DNA of 64,000 nucleotides from the NCBI GenBank assembly GCA_038373885.1, contig JAWZYV010013152.1, positions 682,001 through 746,000 of the forward strand, written 5' to 3'. Below the pieces are notes generated by a model. That model had not been told where the DNA came from. It was given only the letters and a program-made list of their open reading frames with translations, and made no database searches. This document shows positions 36,529 to 48,112 of the stretch, in pieces. Made by a program: the position numbers and the translations under genes. Source of the DNA: Cheiracanthium punctorium (taxonomy: Eukaryota; Arthropoda; Arachnida; Araneae; Cheiracanthiidae). Each line of letters starts with the position of its first letter. The stretch's first letter is position 1.

Positions 36529-37269
36529 GGGGTCAGGTACCTTTGAGCGTTGAAAATCTCGACGAAAATTGACCATAACTGCATTTGCAATAGCTCTTCA
36601 AGTAACAATACTGTAAACTTGCATTTTTTACCAGTTATTTAGAAAGCTTTTATGAACCTTTTACAGCTCTTGGAATATTTCTACATATTAAATTAAATTT
36701 TGTACAACTAAAACTATTCGAGCTCCTTTTTTGCTTATTTACAGTCTTGCGCGCAGAATTTCATAAAATATATATAGCACAGTAACTTAAAAATTTCAAT
36801 ACGTAAAGAAAAATATCCTTAAATTAAAATGACGAAAAAGAATTTTGTTGGGATGCATGTAACGTTATAATTTTTGTATTTATTTGCATAATTATGCAAA
36901 TGATAGTTATAAAAATTGCAATTATTCTTTTTTTAAAAGGAAAGAAGACTCCTAGCAAAATTATTTTTCGTCATTTTAATAATAAGCTATTTTTCTATGT
37001 CTATAACAGTTTTTAAGTTACTGTGGTACATATATTTTGTGAAATGCTGCGCGCAAGACTGTAAATAAGCAAAAAATAAGCTCGAATATTTTTAGTTATA
37101 CAAAATTTAATTTAATATGTAGAACTATACCAAGAGCTGTAAAGGGTTCATAAAAGCTTCCTAAATAACTGGTAAAAATTGCAAGTTTACAAAATTTTTA
37201 CTTGTAGAGCTATGGCAAATGCAATTATGGTCAATTTTCGTGGAGATTTTCAACGCTCAAAGGTACCTG

Positions 37270-37940
37270 CCCAGCAAACACACACCTGCTGGCGGAGTAC
37301 CTCGCCAGTGCATTTCTGCCTTTACGTCCAGTACCGGCCCGGCACTGCAAAAAGTAACTGAATCGTACCAAAAGTGGTCGCCGAAGAAGTACTTTGCCAG
37401 AAGCCCAGGAAGGCAACGGCACTCTGCTGGCATACTGCATGTGCCGGCCGTTACTCACAATAAATAGGCACTGGCCCATTAAGTTTATAATGCCCAAAAT
37501 GAAACGGCCGGGTGCCGGCTATTATTAAAAATAAAGGCACTGGCCTGGTACCTTAACAGTGACTACAAAGTAATGGCACGGTACCGGATTAGTGCCTATT
37601 TACAGTAATGCTGCCATAATTAAAATACGAGCCAGTGGCAGATTTGGGGTAGGGGGCTTATTCATCAATCCCCACCCCCACCCCTCAAAAAAATGAAAGA
37701 TAAAAAACAGCAAAATCTGTTGGTCAATCGTTTGCAAATTATGTGCGCCTATCATTAGTGAATTGTGTGCAGTTTTCATAAACTGCAATTTTCTTACAAA
37801 TTTGCAGTCGCAAAAGATTTTTTTTTTTTGTGAGAGAGGCGTTAACACATTTCAGAACCAACATAAAATCATTTATAAACAGTTTAATTTCAATATTTCA
37901 GAGTTAGAGATTTTATAAATGAGTTATAATACTTTATGGT

Positions 37941-38025
<85 letters not shown>

Positions 38026-38412
38026 AATCAAAATCTTACAGGAAGTAATAATAAATAAAATTGTACTATGATTACACACATAACTTTAGGGTAACACTTT
38101 GCTTAATTGTACATTTTGTTTAGATCAAATTATTTTTTAAATCTTAGCTATTCTGAAAAGAAATTTTCTGTATCTATATCTGTTGTATACTGCATGATTC
38201 AAATTTTATGGAGGAAAGTACTTTTATACACTAAAATAAGTATCATTAGTAACATCACCGACTTAAAAAAAGTCACCAGTTTAGTAGCTATTTTCTCAAT
38301 TTTAGTTCCCAAAATAGTAACATTTTTGAATGATTTTTGTAGTTAAGAAATAATATGGTGCTTAATTTAGCTTCATTTCAGAAGGATTGAATAAAATGGT
38401 AAATTTAAAAAC

Positions 38413-38445
<33 letters not shown>

Positions 38446-39996
38446 CAGAACATATAATACATTTTTTTTTATAGCACGATTAAAAAACAGATTAGAATGT
38501 TTTCTGAAAGCTCAGTAGCAGCTTTAAAAAAAGGGGAGTTGATAAAAACCAACACCAGATTTTCAAATGAGTCGCCTGGAGTATGGTACAATAGCCAAAA
38601 CTTGAAAATAGTATGAAAATGCGTTTTTTGGTTGAAAAAGTCGCCTAATCTTTAAATTAGTTGCTAAATTCACCGGTGGATACCGTGTGTACATAAAAAA
38701 AGTAAAAGTAAAAATTTACCTGTAATATTTTCCAGACTGTTTAAAAAATGTGAAATCCACTGTAAAATCCAATGAAATGTAAAAATTCCAATTGAAATCC
38801 ACTTTCACTATCCATAACCAGCAAGATATCACTGCAGAAGCAAATCTTATTATAATTATTATTGCTCCTAACAGAGATATCTTACTAGTCTAGCAATAAA
38901 CTTCTCGAAAGTCTGAAAAAACTGTATCTAAAAAGCATATTTCATAACTGGCTTCCCGCTCAACGTTTCAAGATTTGCAAAACGAAATGAAACATCAAGA
39001 CTGCCTATTTAAGCGACCTACCAAAAATAAGAACTGGAGTTAAAGTGATGTTCTCACGGAGTGAAACAAAAAGGCTTAACTTACAAACTTGGCAGTGCAG
39101 CGCTAACAAAAATATGCCAATATACAAAAATAGGCGAACGCAACCGCAGCGGTTAAGAATAAATCAATGTATTTAATTTAGTAAACAAAAACAATTAGGC
39201 GCAGAAATTTAAAAGGGTTACCAAAACGTGTCAGTGAAGAAAAACTCGATCTTGACATATCTGGGAGACATAAGTAAACAAAGCAAAAATTAACAGCCTC
39301 GCCCAAAGAGAGCACCTGCAAAAGAAATTCTTTTTAATGTACAGAATAAGAATTAGCAAATCTGCGGTCATAAACCACAATGAGAGAAACAGATTGAAAG
39401 AAATAATATGTAAATTCTGGTTCATTGCTTGCTGAATTTCTAACAAAATAGCTGCAGGAGCTCTAATTTGTTTTATTGTAAATTTGAGCATTAATTACCT
39501 AATTTATATTTAAAAATTAAGTAATCTTTTGTTTTACCACTGCTATATTTAATTTAATAAAAAATGTCAATAGAAGCAATAAAGTAGGCTGTTAAAATTT
39601 TTTATTTAATCTAAAATTCTCTGAAGAAAAAGAAGACTGCAATAGCTGAGCTCTCATGCAAAACCCTGACTGGTCTTCGTGTAATACTCTCTAACATATT
39701 TCTGCACCCTAATTCGGTATATTTTAAAAGGGGCTTAACGTAGAAAAAAGTCTCCAAATATGTTTTTCAGGAAAAGTTTAGCAAAATTGTAAAAAATTAG
39801 TATAAATTATAAAAATGTTAAGATTAAAATTCATAATTCTGTACAAAGTGGGGGTTATATACTGTCATATACAGAGTGGAGGTTCCACTGTCTGTGTAGT
39901 AAACATTTTTATAGCATACTGAACTTGTTTGTATTATTTTAGTTTTTAGTACTAAAATATTTGAAGGCACAATATGAACTTCTCCCCTTACATCCC

Positions 39997-40035
<39 letters not shown>

Positions 40036-40410
40036 CAATGACCCTGCCTTTGGGTGCCCGGAACTTATATCCCCTAACACTTCTACACCGTATGAATGTG
40101 AAACAATATTATTTAATTAAAATAACGAAATTTTATGCCAATACTATGAAATATATACAGGCCCATTACTGCCAAATAGTGCTGGCCCGGTACATTTTAA
40201 GCAGTACACGCCGTTAACTTTTTTGTGCATGTCATAGACACATGGCAGTTTTCCGTTACCAGTTATGTACCGGCGCATATGCACTTTTCAGGCACTGGTA
40301 CTCCAGTGACTTCTAGACGATGGCAATCTACCTTGCTTCCGGTATACGGCACTTCGCCAGCACGACGGGTACCCGGCCGTCATTTTGCGGACAGTTGTGT
40401 GTTTGCTGGG
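37270..40410. mobile_element. 3.1 kb element with CCCAGCAAAC ends, nested
   Basis: The ends CCCAGCAAACACACACCTG and, inverted, CCCAGCAAACACACAACTGT define 3,141 bp. It sits in the right terminal repeat of the TTAA element: deleting it with one copy of TG restores GGTACCTGACCCC, the exact inverse of that element's left end. This implies a 2 bp TG duplication (37268-37269 and 40411-40412). Each end carries some 250-340 bp of GC-richer subterminal sequence with repeated CACTGGC, GGTACCGG and GTGCCGGC words. The interior is AT-rich, with two dinucleotide arrays and no recognisable protein. Superfamily unknown to me; similar ends occur in many invertebrate genomes. Confidence 0.85.
37942..38022. 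repeat. (AT)n-(GT)n compound microsatellite
   Basis: About 25 AT units followed directly by about 15 GT units, within the interior of the 3.1 kb element. A second (AT)n tract is at 38417-38445 and a poly(A) run at 40002-40031. Confidence 0.95.
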
Positions 40411-40421
40411 TGACCCCTTAA

Positions 40422-40920
40422 CTCCTTCAGCCTTGAATTTTGAAGACCAGACAAAAAATAAAAGCGTAGTTAGATGTATTGCGCTGTATGTAAGTGTCTT
40501 ACATATGAAATATTATAATATTCAGCCAATTACCAAACTAATTTAAAATGTTCTAATAATTGGACATACGGCTATAATTGAGCAAAATGGGAAAAATATT
40601 TGCAGTTATTTTGTAGGAAACCTTTTGAAACAATTTTTGCACCTGAAAACATAAAAATACTTCACAATTCTAATGCACTTTGATTGCATGCATGCATTCA
40701 TAAAGATTCATTTAACTTTTGGCTTCAAAAAGCTTGACACGTCCATTATCTTCTCTGTAGGAGATTTTCTGCCATCTACAGAGCAAAAATGATAACGTTC
40801 TGTTATTCTTGTATGTATTATAAGTAGGACACTAGCTTTTGGTATTAAAATTCTTGAAAATTAAGAATATAGAGTAATGGAAAGATGTGTTCAAATATTA
40901 GGATATCAGGACCGAAGGCG
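40422..40920. mobile_element. Second TTAA-target element, sharing a TTAA with the first
   Basis: 499 bp. The left end CTCCTTCAGCCTTGA and the inverted right end CGCCTTCGGTCCTGA agree at 11 of 15 positions. TTAA flanks both ends (40418-40421 and 40921-40924), and the left TTAA is also the right flank of the interrupted palindromic element. No open frame of note. TTAACGCCTTCGG-type ends are typical of piggyBac-like MITEs. Confidence 0.75.
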
Positions 40921-41065
40921 TTAATGTCCCTCAAGACACGTATTTCATATAGAAAGGTGAAAATTGCTGAATGCAGGTAAAACTCCAAAGGAGTCACCAA
41001 CATTCATTGTTTAGGATCGTTTACACACACATATATATACAGAGAGAGAGATGTATATAGATATA

Positions 41066-41329
41066 CAGGGTGAATCTAAACTCTTGGGCAATATTTTAAG
41101 GGGCACAGAATTAGGAATCGTAATCACATAGCAATGTGGGGTGAAAAACGCAGTTTTAACTTACCCAGTAATAATCACTTTTGGAAAAGCATTGAAGTGT
41201 CCGTCTAATTTCTTAACCAAGTTTCATAAACAATAGGTTCGTCTCCGAAAATTTCATCATGTGATTCTGATTCCTTATTATGTGCCCTATCACCCCTTAA
41301 AGTTTTGCCCAAGAGTTTAGATTCTCACC

Positions 41330-41332
<3 letters not shown>
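41066..41332. mobile_element. TA-flanked MITE, CAGGGTGAATCTAAACT ends
   Basis: 267 bp. The left end CAGGGTGAATCTAAACTCTT pairs with the inverted right end CAGGGTGAGAATCTAAACTC, and similarity continues through TTGGGCAAAA and AAGGGG. TA flanks both ends (41064-41065 and 41333-41334). The interior shares CACATAGCAATGT and TCTAATTTCTTAACCAAGTT with the element at 44434. It sits within (TA)n and (GATA)n simple sequence. Confidence 0.85.
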
Positions 41333-41370
<38 letters not shown>

Positions 41371-41390
41371 TAGATAGATAGATAGATATA
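41333..41390. repeat. (TA)n and (GATA)n microsatellites
   Basis: A TA run of about 16 units to roughly 41364, then ACACA and about five GATA units. The TA run may have grown from the target duplication of the adjacent MITE. Confidence 0.9.
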
Positions 41391-42004
41391 AGTAAAGCAA
41401 ATCGGCTCTCAAAGACATTAATTTCATGAGATTTTTAGTTCACTTACTAAGAAAACATCATAAAATTATTTTTAGTCTACGACAAAAGTATAAAATTTAA
41501 GATAAAAATCAACTAAAAAAGTGTCTTTTATCTCTAATCACTCTACTGTCTTAGAGCACTGGGCAAAATAACTAATTGGCAGTCTTGAGAAGATAAAACT
41601 TTTGGAACTTTTAAAATTACATTTCGGAATCACTGCGGGAGAAAACAATAGTCGAAATCCCCATCATTTCCATTAAAGAATAAATCAAATCCTACTATTT
41701 CTTCATCGGCATATCTGTTTTCATGTCGAAATCTTCTAATCAACTTTTTTTCAGCGAGACTCAATTTAAAGGAGATTTATTCTCTGTTTGTCGTATTTGT
41801 GAGATTCTCTTAGACAAATAATGTCCTTGAAGTATTTCCACATTCCATTAAAAAAATCGAGGAAGCGTTATTTTGCTCTTCAACATAAATTGGATTAGTC
41901 AATTTTCAATCATTGTGTAGTTTAGAAGAAAGAAAATTATTGATAAGTATTGGCTTCGAAAATATTTCTACGAATATGTACAAAAGCTGGATGTTTATAT
42001 AAAT
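41391..42004. other. Anonymous AT-rich sequence
   Basis: Nothing supportable seen. Confidence 0.4.
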
Positions 42005-42022
42005 ATGCTATTTACAGGGTCA

Positions 42023-42144
42023 ATGTTAAATATTAAGAAATCCATTGTTTTCCGGATGTTAAATATTAAGAAATCCATAGTTTTCCGGATGTTAAATATT
42101 AAGAAATCCATAGTTTTCCGGATGTTAAATATTAAGAAATCCAT
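42023..42144. repeat. 33 bp minisatellite, 3.7 copies
   Basis: Units start ATGTTAAATATTAAGAAATC at 42023, 42056, 42089 and 42122, and the last is cut after about 23 bases. The copies are almost identical, differing at one base (TTG versus TAG). Because 33 is a multiple of three and the unit lacks stops in two frames, both strands stay open: the plus strand reads repeats of MLNIKKSIVFR, the minus strand repeats of MDFLIFNIRKT. I see no reason to call either a gene. Confidence 0.95.
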
Positions 42145-44430
42145 AATTTCAATTTTCATACGTCTCCCTTGCAAAAAATTCCCAATTGGTAAAATGTGCC
42201 GTATACACTTATGAGGTGACGTACAAAATTTCACCTTTTTATCCAAAAATATGCCAGAGATATTAAAATGAACGTACGCTGAATTATGGCTCTCGGGGGG
42301 AAAAATTCACTTCGAATTATTGCGATTTAGGGATCTTGCACAAATTACGAAAGAAAACAACGATAGCATGAATCCATAATATTTTTGCTATTTATTGGTA
42401 CTAAAATTTTGATGTATAGCTGCTCACCAAATTTATTTTAACATATATCTGAGACTTTCATGGTGAAAAGCTGAAATTTTATATTACACCTAATTAACGA
42501 ATGGAAAAAAATTGAGGAAGAAATTGAGATTTGGAAAATTCATTCTCCAAATAGACAAAAGAAATCTATGATCGTGAGAAATGAGTGTTTTGGCTGCTGT
42601 GCTAGAAATGAGCCAATAGCTACTATCTTATGAGTATTCCACATTTTTCATATGCCAATCAAATTCACAAATGTTGAATCTCACATCAAATAGTTATGTA
42701 TTATCCTTGTAAAATCCAGTCTTAAGCATGTACGTAATGGGATGCCAGTTTTCCGGACAGATTTGCTCAACACTTCCTCGAGCTGATGTCGCTTATGCTT
42801 GCTATATTCTGGGAACAAATAAAGCTTACTTACTCCTAAATAGTTACGTATGTATGCTATTGCAACAATTGGTAAGGGAAATTTATAATAAAAATTGTAA
42901 TAAATGAGTTCGTTAATCCTGAAAAACATCTTTTTAAAATGAAGCCGAAGACTACTGTGTTAGCCAACCCGATAAAACAGTCGAAATTCTCCTGAACTCG
43001 AATACGATATAGAATTATTTCAACCGAGGAGGTCTCCATAATAAACACTGATTTAATGTTTAACAGCTGTATTCATCAAATTGAAGTCACTGACACCATT
43101 GTGACGTTCCTGACGTCTTACTGGGCCTCTGCTTCCTATTCCCTTTAACAACTACGTGTAATTTATGTCGCTGTGTGATTCCTGGTCTTTACTAGCAATT
43201 CTGGAGATTTTTTTTAACTACAGGAATGCAGCACGTTACGAATGTCGTCTAAACTTAATTTTGGTTAAAATGCAAACATTTTACAGAAGGCAATAGATAT
43301 GCATTTTATAAAAATAGAGCCTTGCGAAACTTGTTATTTTTATTGCTAGTTGTTTCGCTAATGTAAAATAAAGCACATACAAAAGTTTATTTCTGTCTTT
43401 TAACTTTACATTGAAATTGCTGCTAATCCCTTCGTCTTCGATTAAATTATATTTTCAGTTAAATTAAGTCTTTTTACCATTCCATTAAAATACGCATGGC
43501 ATAGTTTACTGAAAGAATTTCTCAGAACTGTTGATGAAAGGTTTTAATATGTTTTTGTCCCCAGATTGTGATATTTATAGCGTCGGTATTTCCATGAATT
43601 TTCTTCTAGTTACTCGATCGATATTTAATAGGCTTATTGCCTTTTAACGGCACTTCATTTAGAGTGTTACCTGTCAACATTTCTTTGAATTATTTATTTT
43701 GTTACAAAGTTTAGCTGGAAAGATAGAGCTGAAGCGTTTACAGATTTTTCTGCGGGTAAACAGACATTAGAACTTTTCTTTCAGTTAGCATAGTAATATT
43801 TTAATTTTTTTCAATTTAAATTTATTAATTAATTTACCTTTATTTATTGTGCTGTATAACTATTATTACAAAAGAATAATTTATTGTAAAATGTAAACTT
43901 GTTTTAATTTGGAAAAACAGTCTAATGTTTAAGTAAATTATTGAGATATTAAATAAGTTTTAGCAACACTTTTTCCCCCCTGTGAGTAAGTCCTAGCCAG
44001 TACTTTTCACAACTTCCTGGCTGCATTTGCATTCGTGGTCCAAAAAATGGCATGCTTTTTAAGGTTATAGAAGATTCGAACTTAAAAAAAAAAATCTTTA
44101 TAAGAGTGGAAGTTCTGCGCAGCAAGACCATGAACCGCTGATCGGAAATTTAAATTTTTTTTTCAGCTATTTTTAAAATAATGTTTGATGATAGAAGTGT
44201 TTAGTTTACTAACATGGTGCCACAATATACAGGTTTGTCTAGGTAACGCCTTATTCCAGGTGGTGTATAGATCTGATAACGCAGTGAATAATAAACCTAA
44301 AATGCAAAAAACAACTTTGTTGACTATTAGTATAATATCAATTTCAATGATGGTAAAGTTAACTTTGGGTCGTGAATATGAATTCTTTCATAACAATAGT
44401 GTAGTAATAATTTTATGCCGTTTTATAGTT
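42145..44430. other. Anonymous AT-rich sequence
   Basis: About 2.3 kb with no supportable gene or bounded element. Overlapping minus-strand frames at 42681-43048 are unrecognised. Confidence 0.4.
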
Positions 44431-44433
44431 CTA

Positions 44434-44867
44434 CAGGGTGTCCATAAATATTGGTACAAAATTTAAGAGGAGATAGGGCAAATGAGGAATCAAAATCACA
44501 TAGCAATGTAGGGTCAAAAACACCGTTTTCACAAACCTGTTAATAATAATTTTCGGAAAGGTATTGACGTGCTCGTCTAATTTCTTAACCAAGTTTCAGA
44601 AACAGTAAGCTTGCCTCCAAAAATGTCATTCATGAAATAAAATATAACTTATGAACTATCAATTTTAGTCATGAGTTTTCCGTGAAAAATACATTAATTT
44701 TTAATGATCAATTTTCAGAAATTTCATTCTAGTATTTCAGCAGTTTCTCCAAAGTGATTATTAACAGCTATGTGAAGAAGACGTTTTCGACTCCACATTG
44801 CTATGTGAGTCTAGTGATGTGCCCTACCTCCCCTTAAATTCTGTACCAATAGTTATGGGTCACCCTG
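44434..44867. mobile_element. TA-flanked MITE, CAGGGTGTCCATAAATA ends
   Basis: 434 bp. The left end CAGGGTGTCCATAAATATTG and the inverted right end CAGGGTGACCCATAACTATT match well, and similarity continues through GGTACA(A/G)AATTTAAG. TA flanks both sides (44432-44433 and 44868-44869). It shares interior words with the 41066 element, so both belong to one family, but the outermost bases differ. The part around 44630-44800 is absent from the shorter copy. Confidence 0.85.
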
Positions 44868-44869
44868 TA

Positions 44870-46177
44870 AAATCGATTGATTAAACCCGATTTTAGTTTT
44901 TTTTTTCCTTTTTTTTCCCAACGAGCTGCCATTTTTGCTCATCAAGCATTTTTCCACTACAAGGACCAAATTTTGTGGCTATTTTACTATGAGGATACCC
45001 AGTGGGCCACTGCACCACCTGGGCCGCACTATATTTCAAGTAAAAAGTACAAAAAATAAAATGAATCAAAATAACCGTATTTTTCGAAATAAATCAATAA
45101 TCTGACGTTTTTTTAACTGTCCTAACAAATTGAATATTTTCATGCGTAATTAACTTTTTTGACCATCTACATTACATCGTTAATACTGGTACTTCGACTA
45201 GTTTGAAAAGATTATTGGTTACTTTATTCTGAAAGCCTATGCAGAAGGAACGTACATTAATAATATTTTATGTGTACAAATAAACTAGAAGAGATACTAA
45301 AGCAGGATCGTTTGCGTCAAAATTCACTTTAGAGTCTTCATAAAAGGCTCGTAATTTAAAAGGAAATTTCAAAATTTCTATCCTAAGAAGCTACGCTCCC
45401 ATCATAAGAAACATAAAATGCATATTGTGGCTTGTTAAAAATATGCTCTAGTTAAAAGGGCTTCTATGAAGCTATAAACAGTGTTTCTGCAGTTTTGGAA
45501 GCGTCTGGAATATGTAATTGGACATTTCAATGTTCAGAATATTTTAAAGAAGTGTTGGTAGTGAATCCCTCAATAAGAAAGAGTTTCTAATATTTTCTTC
45601 GTCATTACACATGCTTGTGCATAAATAACTAAAATTTGACGCTGAATGTGCGTATAAATCCTCACAGCTTTAGCTTTGAAAGTTTTGTAAATATTAGACA
45701 TATTGATTAAAAAATAAAATGTGGTTTGTCTGTAATAATAAAATGTGGTTTGTCAGTCTAAATCTGTAAAATGTATAAAAATTCCTGTACATAAAGCTAA
45801 AGGAAATATATAAAGCATAAAGGAATAATCAAATAAAAAAATAAATTTAATGACGGCTTGCTGTATATTTAAAAATGGAGAAATACCGACTAATATTTAT
45901 CACCAATTATTTGCGTGTTTGTGTGCTAAGGTTAACATGGTCTTTTATTAAAAATAGTTGCTGTAGACTGTTAATTTCATAAATAACATTACAGCCAATA
46001 TAGCCAATATAGCATCAAATGAATACACGAAAACGTTAGTAATTCTCAGAATTGATCATCCGAATGTACACTGTCTGAAATAAATTCTTACATTTGTAAG
46101 TTTTCTACCAAGATGCATTAGATATATGTTTCTATTCTTGTTTTTAAAATCACTTTCTATTAAAAATGAAAATTTTT
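44870..46177. other. Anonymous AT-rich sequence with a short tandem repeat
   Basis: A two-copy tandem repeat of AATAAAATGTGGTTTGTC is at about 45713-45757. The text CCAGTGGGCCACTGCACCAC near 45000 looks repeat-derived, but I cannot bound it. No gene. Confidence 0.4.
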
Positions 46178-46480
46178 AAAGTGATGAGGTAGTCCCGTGG
46201 TTAAGACGTTGGAGAGTTAACCGGAAGATTGCGGGTTCATTCCGACATACCGCTAAACACCACCTTGGACACGTGGTGCATATGGACGTTAAATCCGTAG
46301 CTCCGAAAGGCACCTTGGCAGTCGCTGGCAGTTTCCGAGAGGTGTCAATATTTAAAAGTCCCCTTTCCCTTGTTATGAGAATTGAAATTACGGTAAGAAA
46401 CTCCTGGGAGGACGCATGTTGTGACATGAGTTGTCTTATTCTGACAAACATTGCTAAGCGGAAACTATTAACACCCCAAG
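46178..46480 (+). repeat. tRNA-derived SINE, family D
   Basis: The tRNA-like head has GGTAGTCCCGTGGTTAAGAC (A-box region) and GCGGGTTCATTCCGAC (B-box region). The body CACCTTGGACACGTGGTGCA, GACGTTAAATCCGTAGCTCC and CCGAGAGGTGTCAATATTTA is structured like, and partly similar to, family C (GTGCACGTAAAATCCGT at about 52635). Open frames of 70-91 codons on both strands arise from the GC-rich body and are not genes. Confidence 0.75.
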
Positions 46481-46771
46481 TGTAATCCCATGAGCATGAA
46501 TTACTGACTGTTGCAGAATTTGTTTCTTCTTATTTATATGCTGTTTCTGAATTTCCGAAAAATCATCAGAAATATGAGTCTAGTTTTATGCAAAATTTAA
46601 TATAGAACTTAAACCGTTTTTTATTTTGATAAATAAAAAACTATTTTTGGCTCTGATATCATTTTATCGGAAGTTCGTGGCTTTAAAATTTCTGTTGATT
46701 TCACCTTGATTATAACTATGAATATGTTAGCCCCAAAGCTATTATTGAGTGGTACCTAGTAAGACGGAATA

Positions 46772-48110
46772 GGGTCAGGTGGGGGGGGAGGAATGGTGGG
46801 GAAAACCAAGTATTTTTTTTTTAAGATCATAAAATCAAGCTGCTAAATTTATGTTAGTTAAATTATTGACGTATATTACATACAATGGATTTATACAGAT
46901 TGAAAATGTAGCATTATTTTTTTATGTTATCAAAATTCATTTCTACAATGTCATTTTTAGTTGAGCTAGCGTGATACCCCCATTTACGGTGGGAAAATGG
47001 GGGTAGTACAAAACGGCTTATTTATTTTAAATAAAAATCATTTGAATGCTATGAATGAAAGAAAAAGATCTCGCGATATTTAAGGCATTCTTAATATACT
47101 TCAAGAAAATGATTATTTGCCAAAATATTTAGCTACAGAAATCATGTCCACGATTATGAAATTTAGGTTCACTCAATATAAGGCAAATGTTACTAGGTTT
47201 CCCACAGGGGTGTAGGCAGGGATATCTGATGGTTACTTATGTTTACGTAAACATATGATATGAAAACGATTAGGTATTTTTGGATAAATTTGTAAGTTCC
47301 CCTTGAAAAAGTTGAGGTTCAGCTACGGGCGTCAGCCAAATTTAGTATTTTCTCTTATGTATGTTTCTCCAACTGCAAAGATTTCAAATTCGATTTATGA
47401 ATTTATCTTTCTTTCGTTTTTTTAATTGATTTTTATATGCGAACCTTTTTAGGCAAAGTAAAGGGGTTCCATCCCCCCCCCCTAAAAAAATGCTTTATCG
47501 ATTTTCATAAACTATATTGCAATCTAGTTTTTTGAGCTCTCTGTCAGCTCCGAAAAATATTCTTGGCTACGCTACTGGTTCCACAAAATTAATTTCTACA
47601 ATAAGTAGTTAATTTAAATGTCAATTTCATTGATTTTAACAATTATTTCAGGAATATTTAACTAAAGGAGAATTAGAAATGTCAGTATCATTCCTATTTT
47701 ACCCCAGCTCGGAAGAAAAACTTTTAAAAATAGAAATGACAATTTTATTCTTAATTTTTTTATATAATCCAGTTTTTTTTTAAGCACCTTTACTAATATG
47801 TATCAAAATACAAATGCTTTACCTAATTATAAGGAATCTAGAAGAAAGTTTTTCAATATCACTTGTGAACAGACAGTATGCTAAGAGCAAAAACAAGAAG
47901 TTATGCACACACATTAATATATTTGAAATAGCCTAAATTTCATTAGAAGTACTTGTTATGCTGATATATCTAAAATAGAAAAAATATCAATTGAAAAAAT
48001 TTCAATATAGAAAAAATATTGAAAGATCTAAATTTTTATGGTGAAAAAAGGTATTTTTCAATATGCCCTCCTCCCCCCCCCCCATACCACCATTTTCCCT
48101 CACCTGATCC
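46772..48110. mobile_element. 1.34 kb TA-flanked element with GGGTCAGGTG ends
   Basis: The left end GGGTCAGGTGGGGGG and the inverted right end GGATCAGGTGAGGG agree, with a related GGTGG-containing stretch inward on both sides. TA flanks both ends (46770-46771 and 48111-48112). The interior contains TACCCCCATTTACGGTGGGA near 46975, a subterminal-like motif. No transposase remnant is recognisable. A hAT-like relic is nested at 47206-47577. Confidence 0.65.
47206..47577. mobile_element. hAT-like relic nested in the 1.34 kb element
   Basis: The left end AGGGGTGTAGGCAGGGA and the inverted right end CAGTAGCGTAGCCAAGA resemble the ends of the 18186 MITE. The flanks TTTCCCAC and GGTTCCAC are an imperfect 8 bp pair. 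The ends and the duplication are degraded, so it is older than the 18186 copy. The interior has no recognisable protein. Confidence 0.55.
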
Positions 48111-48112
48111 TA

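Larger units (their letters stand above)
36529..40417. mobile_element. Palindromic TTAA-target element with ~330 bp terminal inverted repeats (interrupted)
   Basis: The left end GGGGTCAGGTACCTTTGAGC begins right after TTAA (36525-36528). Its inverse GCTCAAAGGTACCTG ends at 37269, and the last five bases, ACCCC, lie at 40413-40417 before TTAA (40418-40421). A 3.1 kb insertion splits the right end. The two arms (about 36529-36860 and 36940-37269) match nearly base for base over some 330 bp, so the element of about 746 bp could fold into one giant hairpin. TTAA targets are used by piggyBac-like and Kolobok elements. No transposase lies inside. Confidence 0.9.

Noticed and set aside
37219..37497. 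ORFs of 82-88 codons at the left end of the 3.1 kb element
   Set aside because: They follow GC-rich subterminal repeats on both strands at once, a typical shadow pattern.
37638..37690. hAT end (CAGTGGCAGATTTGGGG) nested in the 3.1 kb element
   Set aside because: Suggestive left end only; I found no matching right end or 8 bp duplication.
42023..42144. CRISPR array
   Set aside because: Units are directly adjacent without variable spacers and the genome is eukaryotic; it is a minisatellite.
42005..42246. Repetitive protein genes on both strands
   Set aside because: Both frames are generated by the 33 bp minisatellite.
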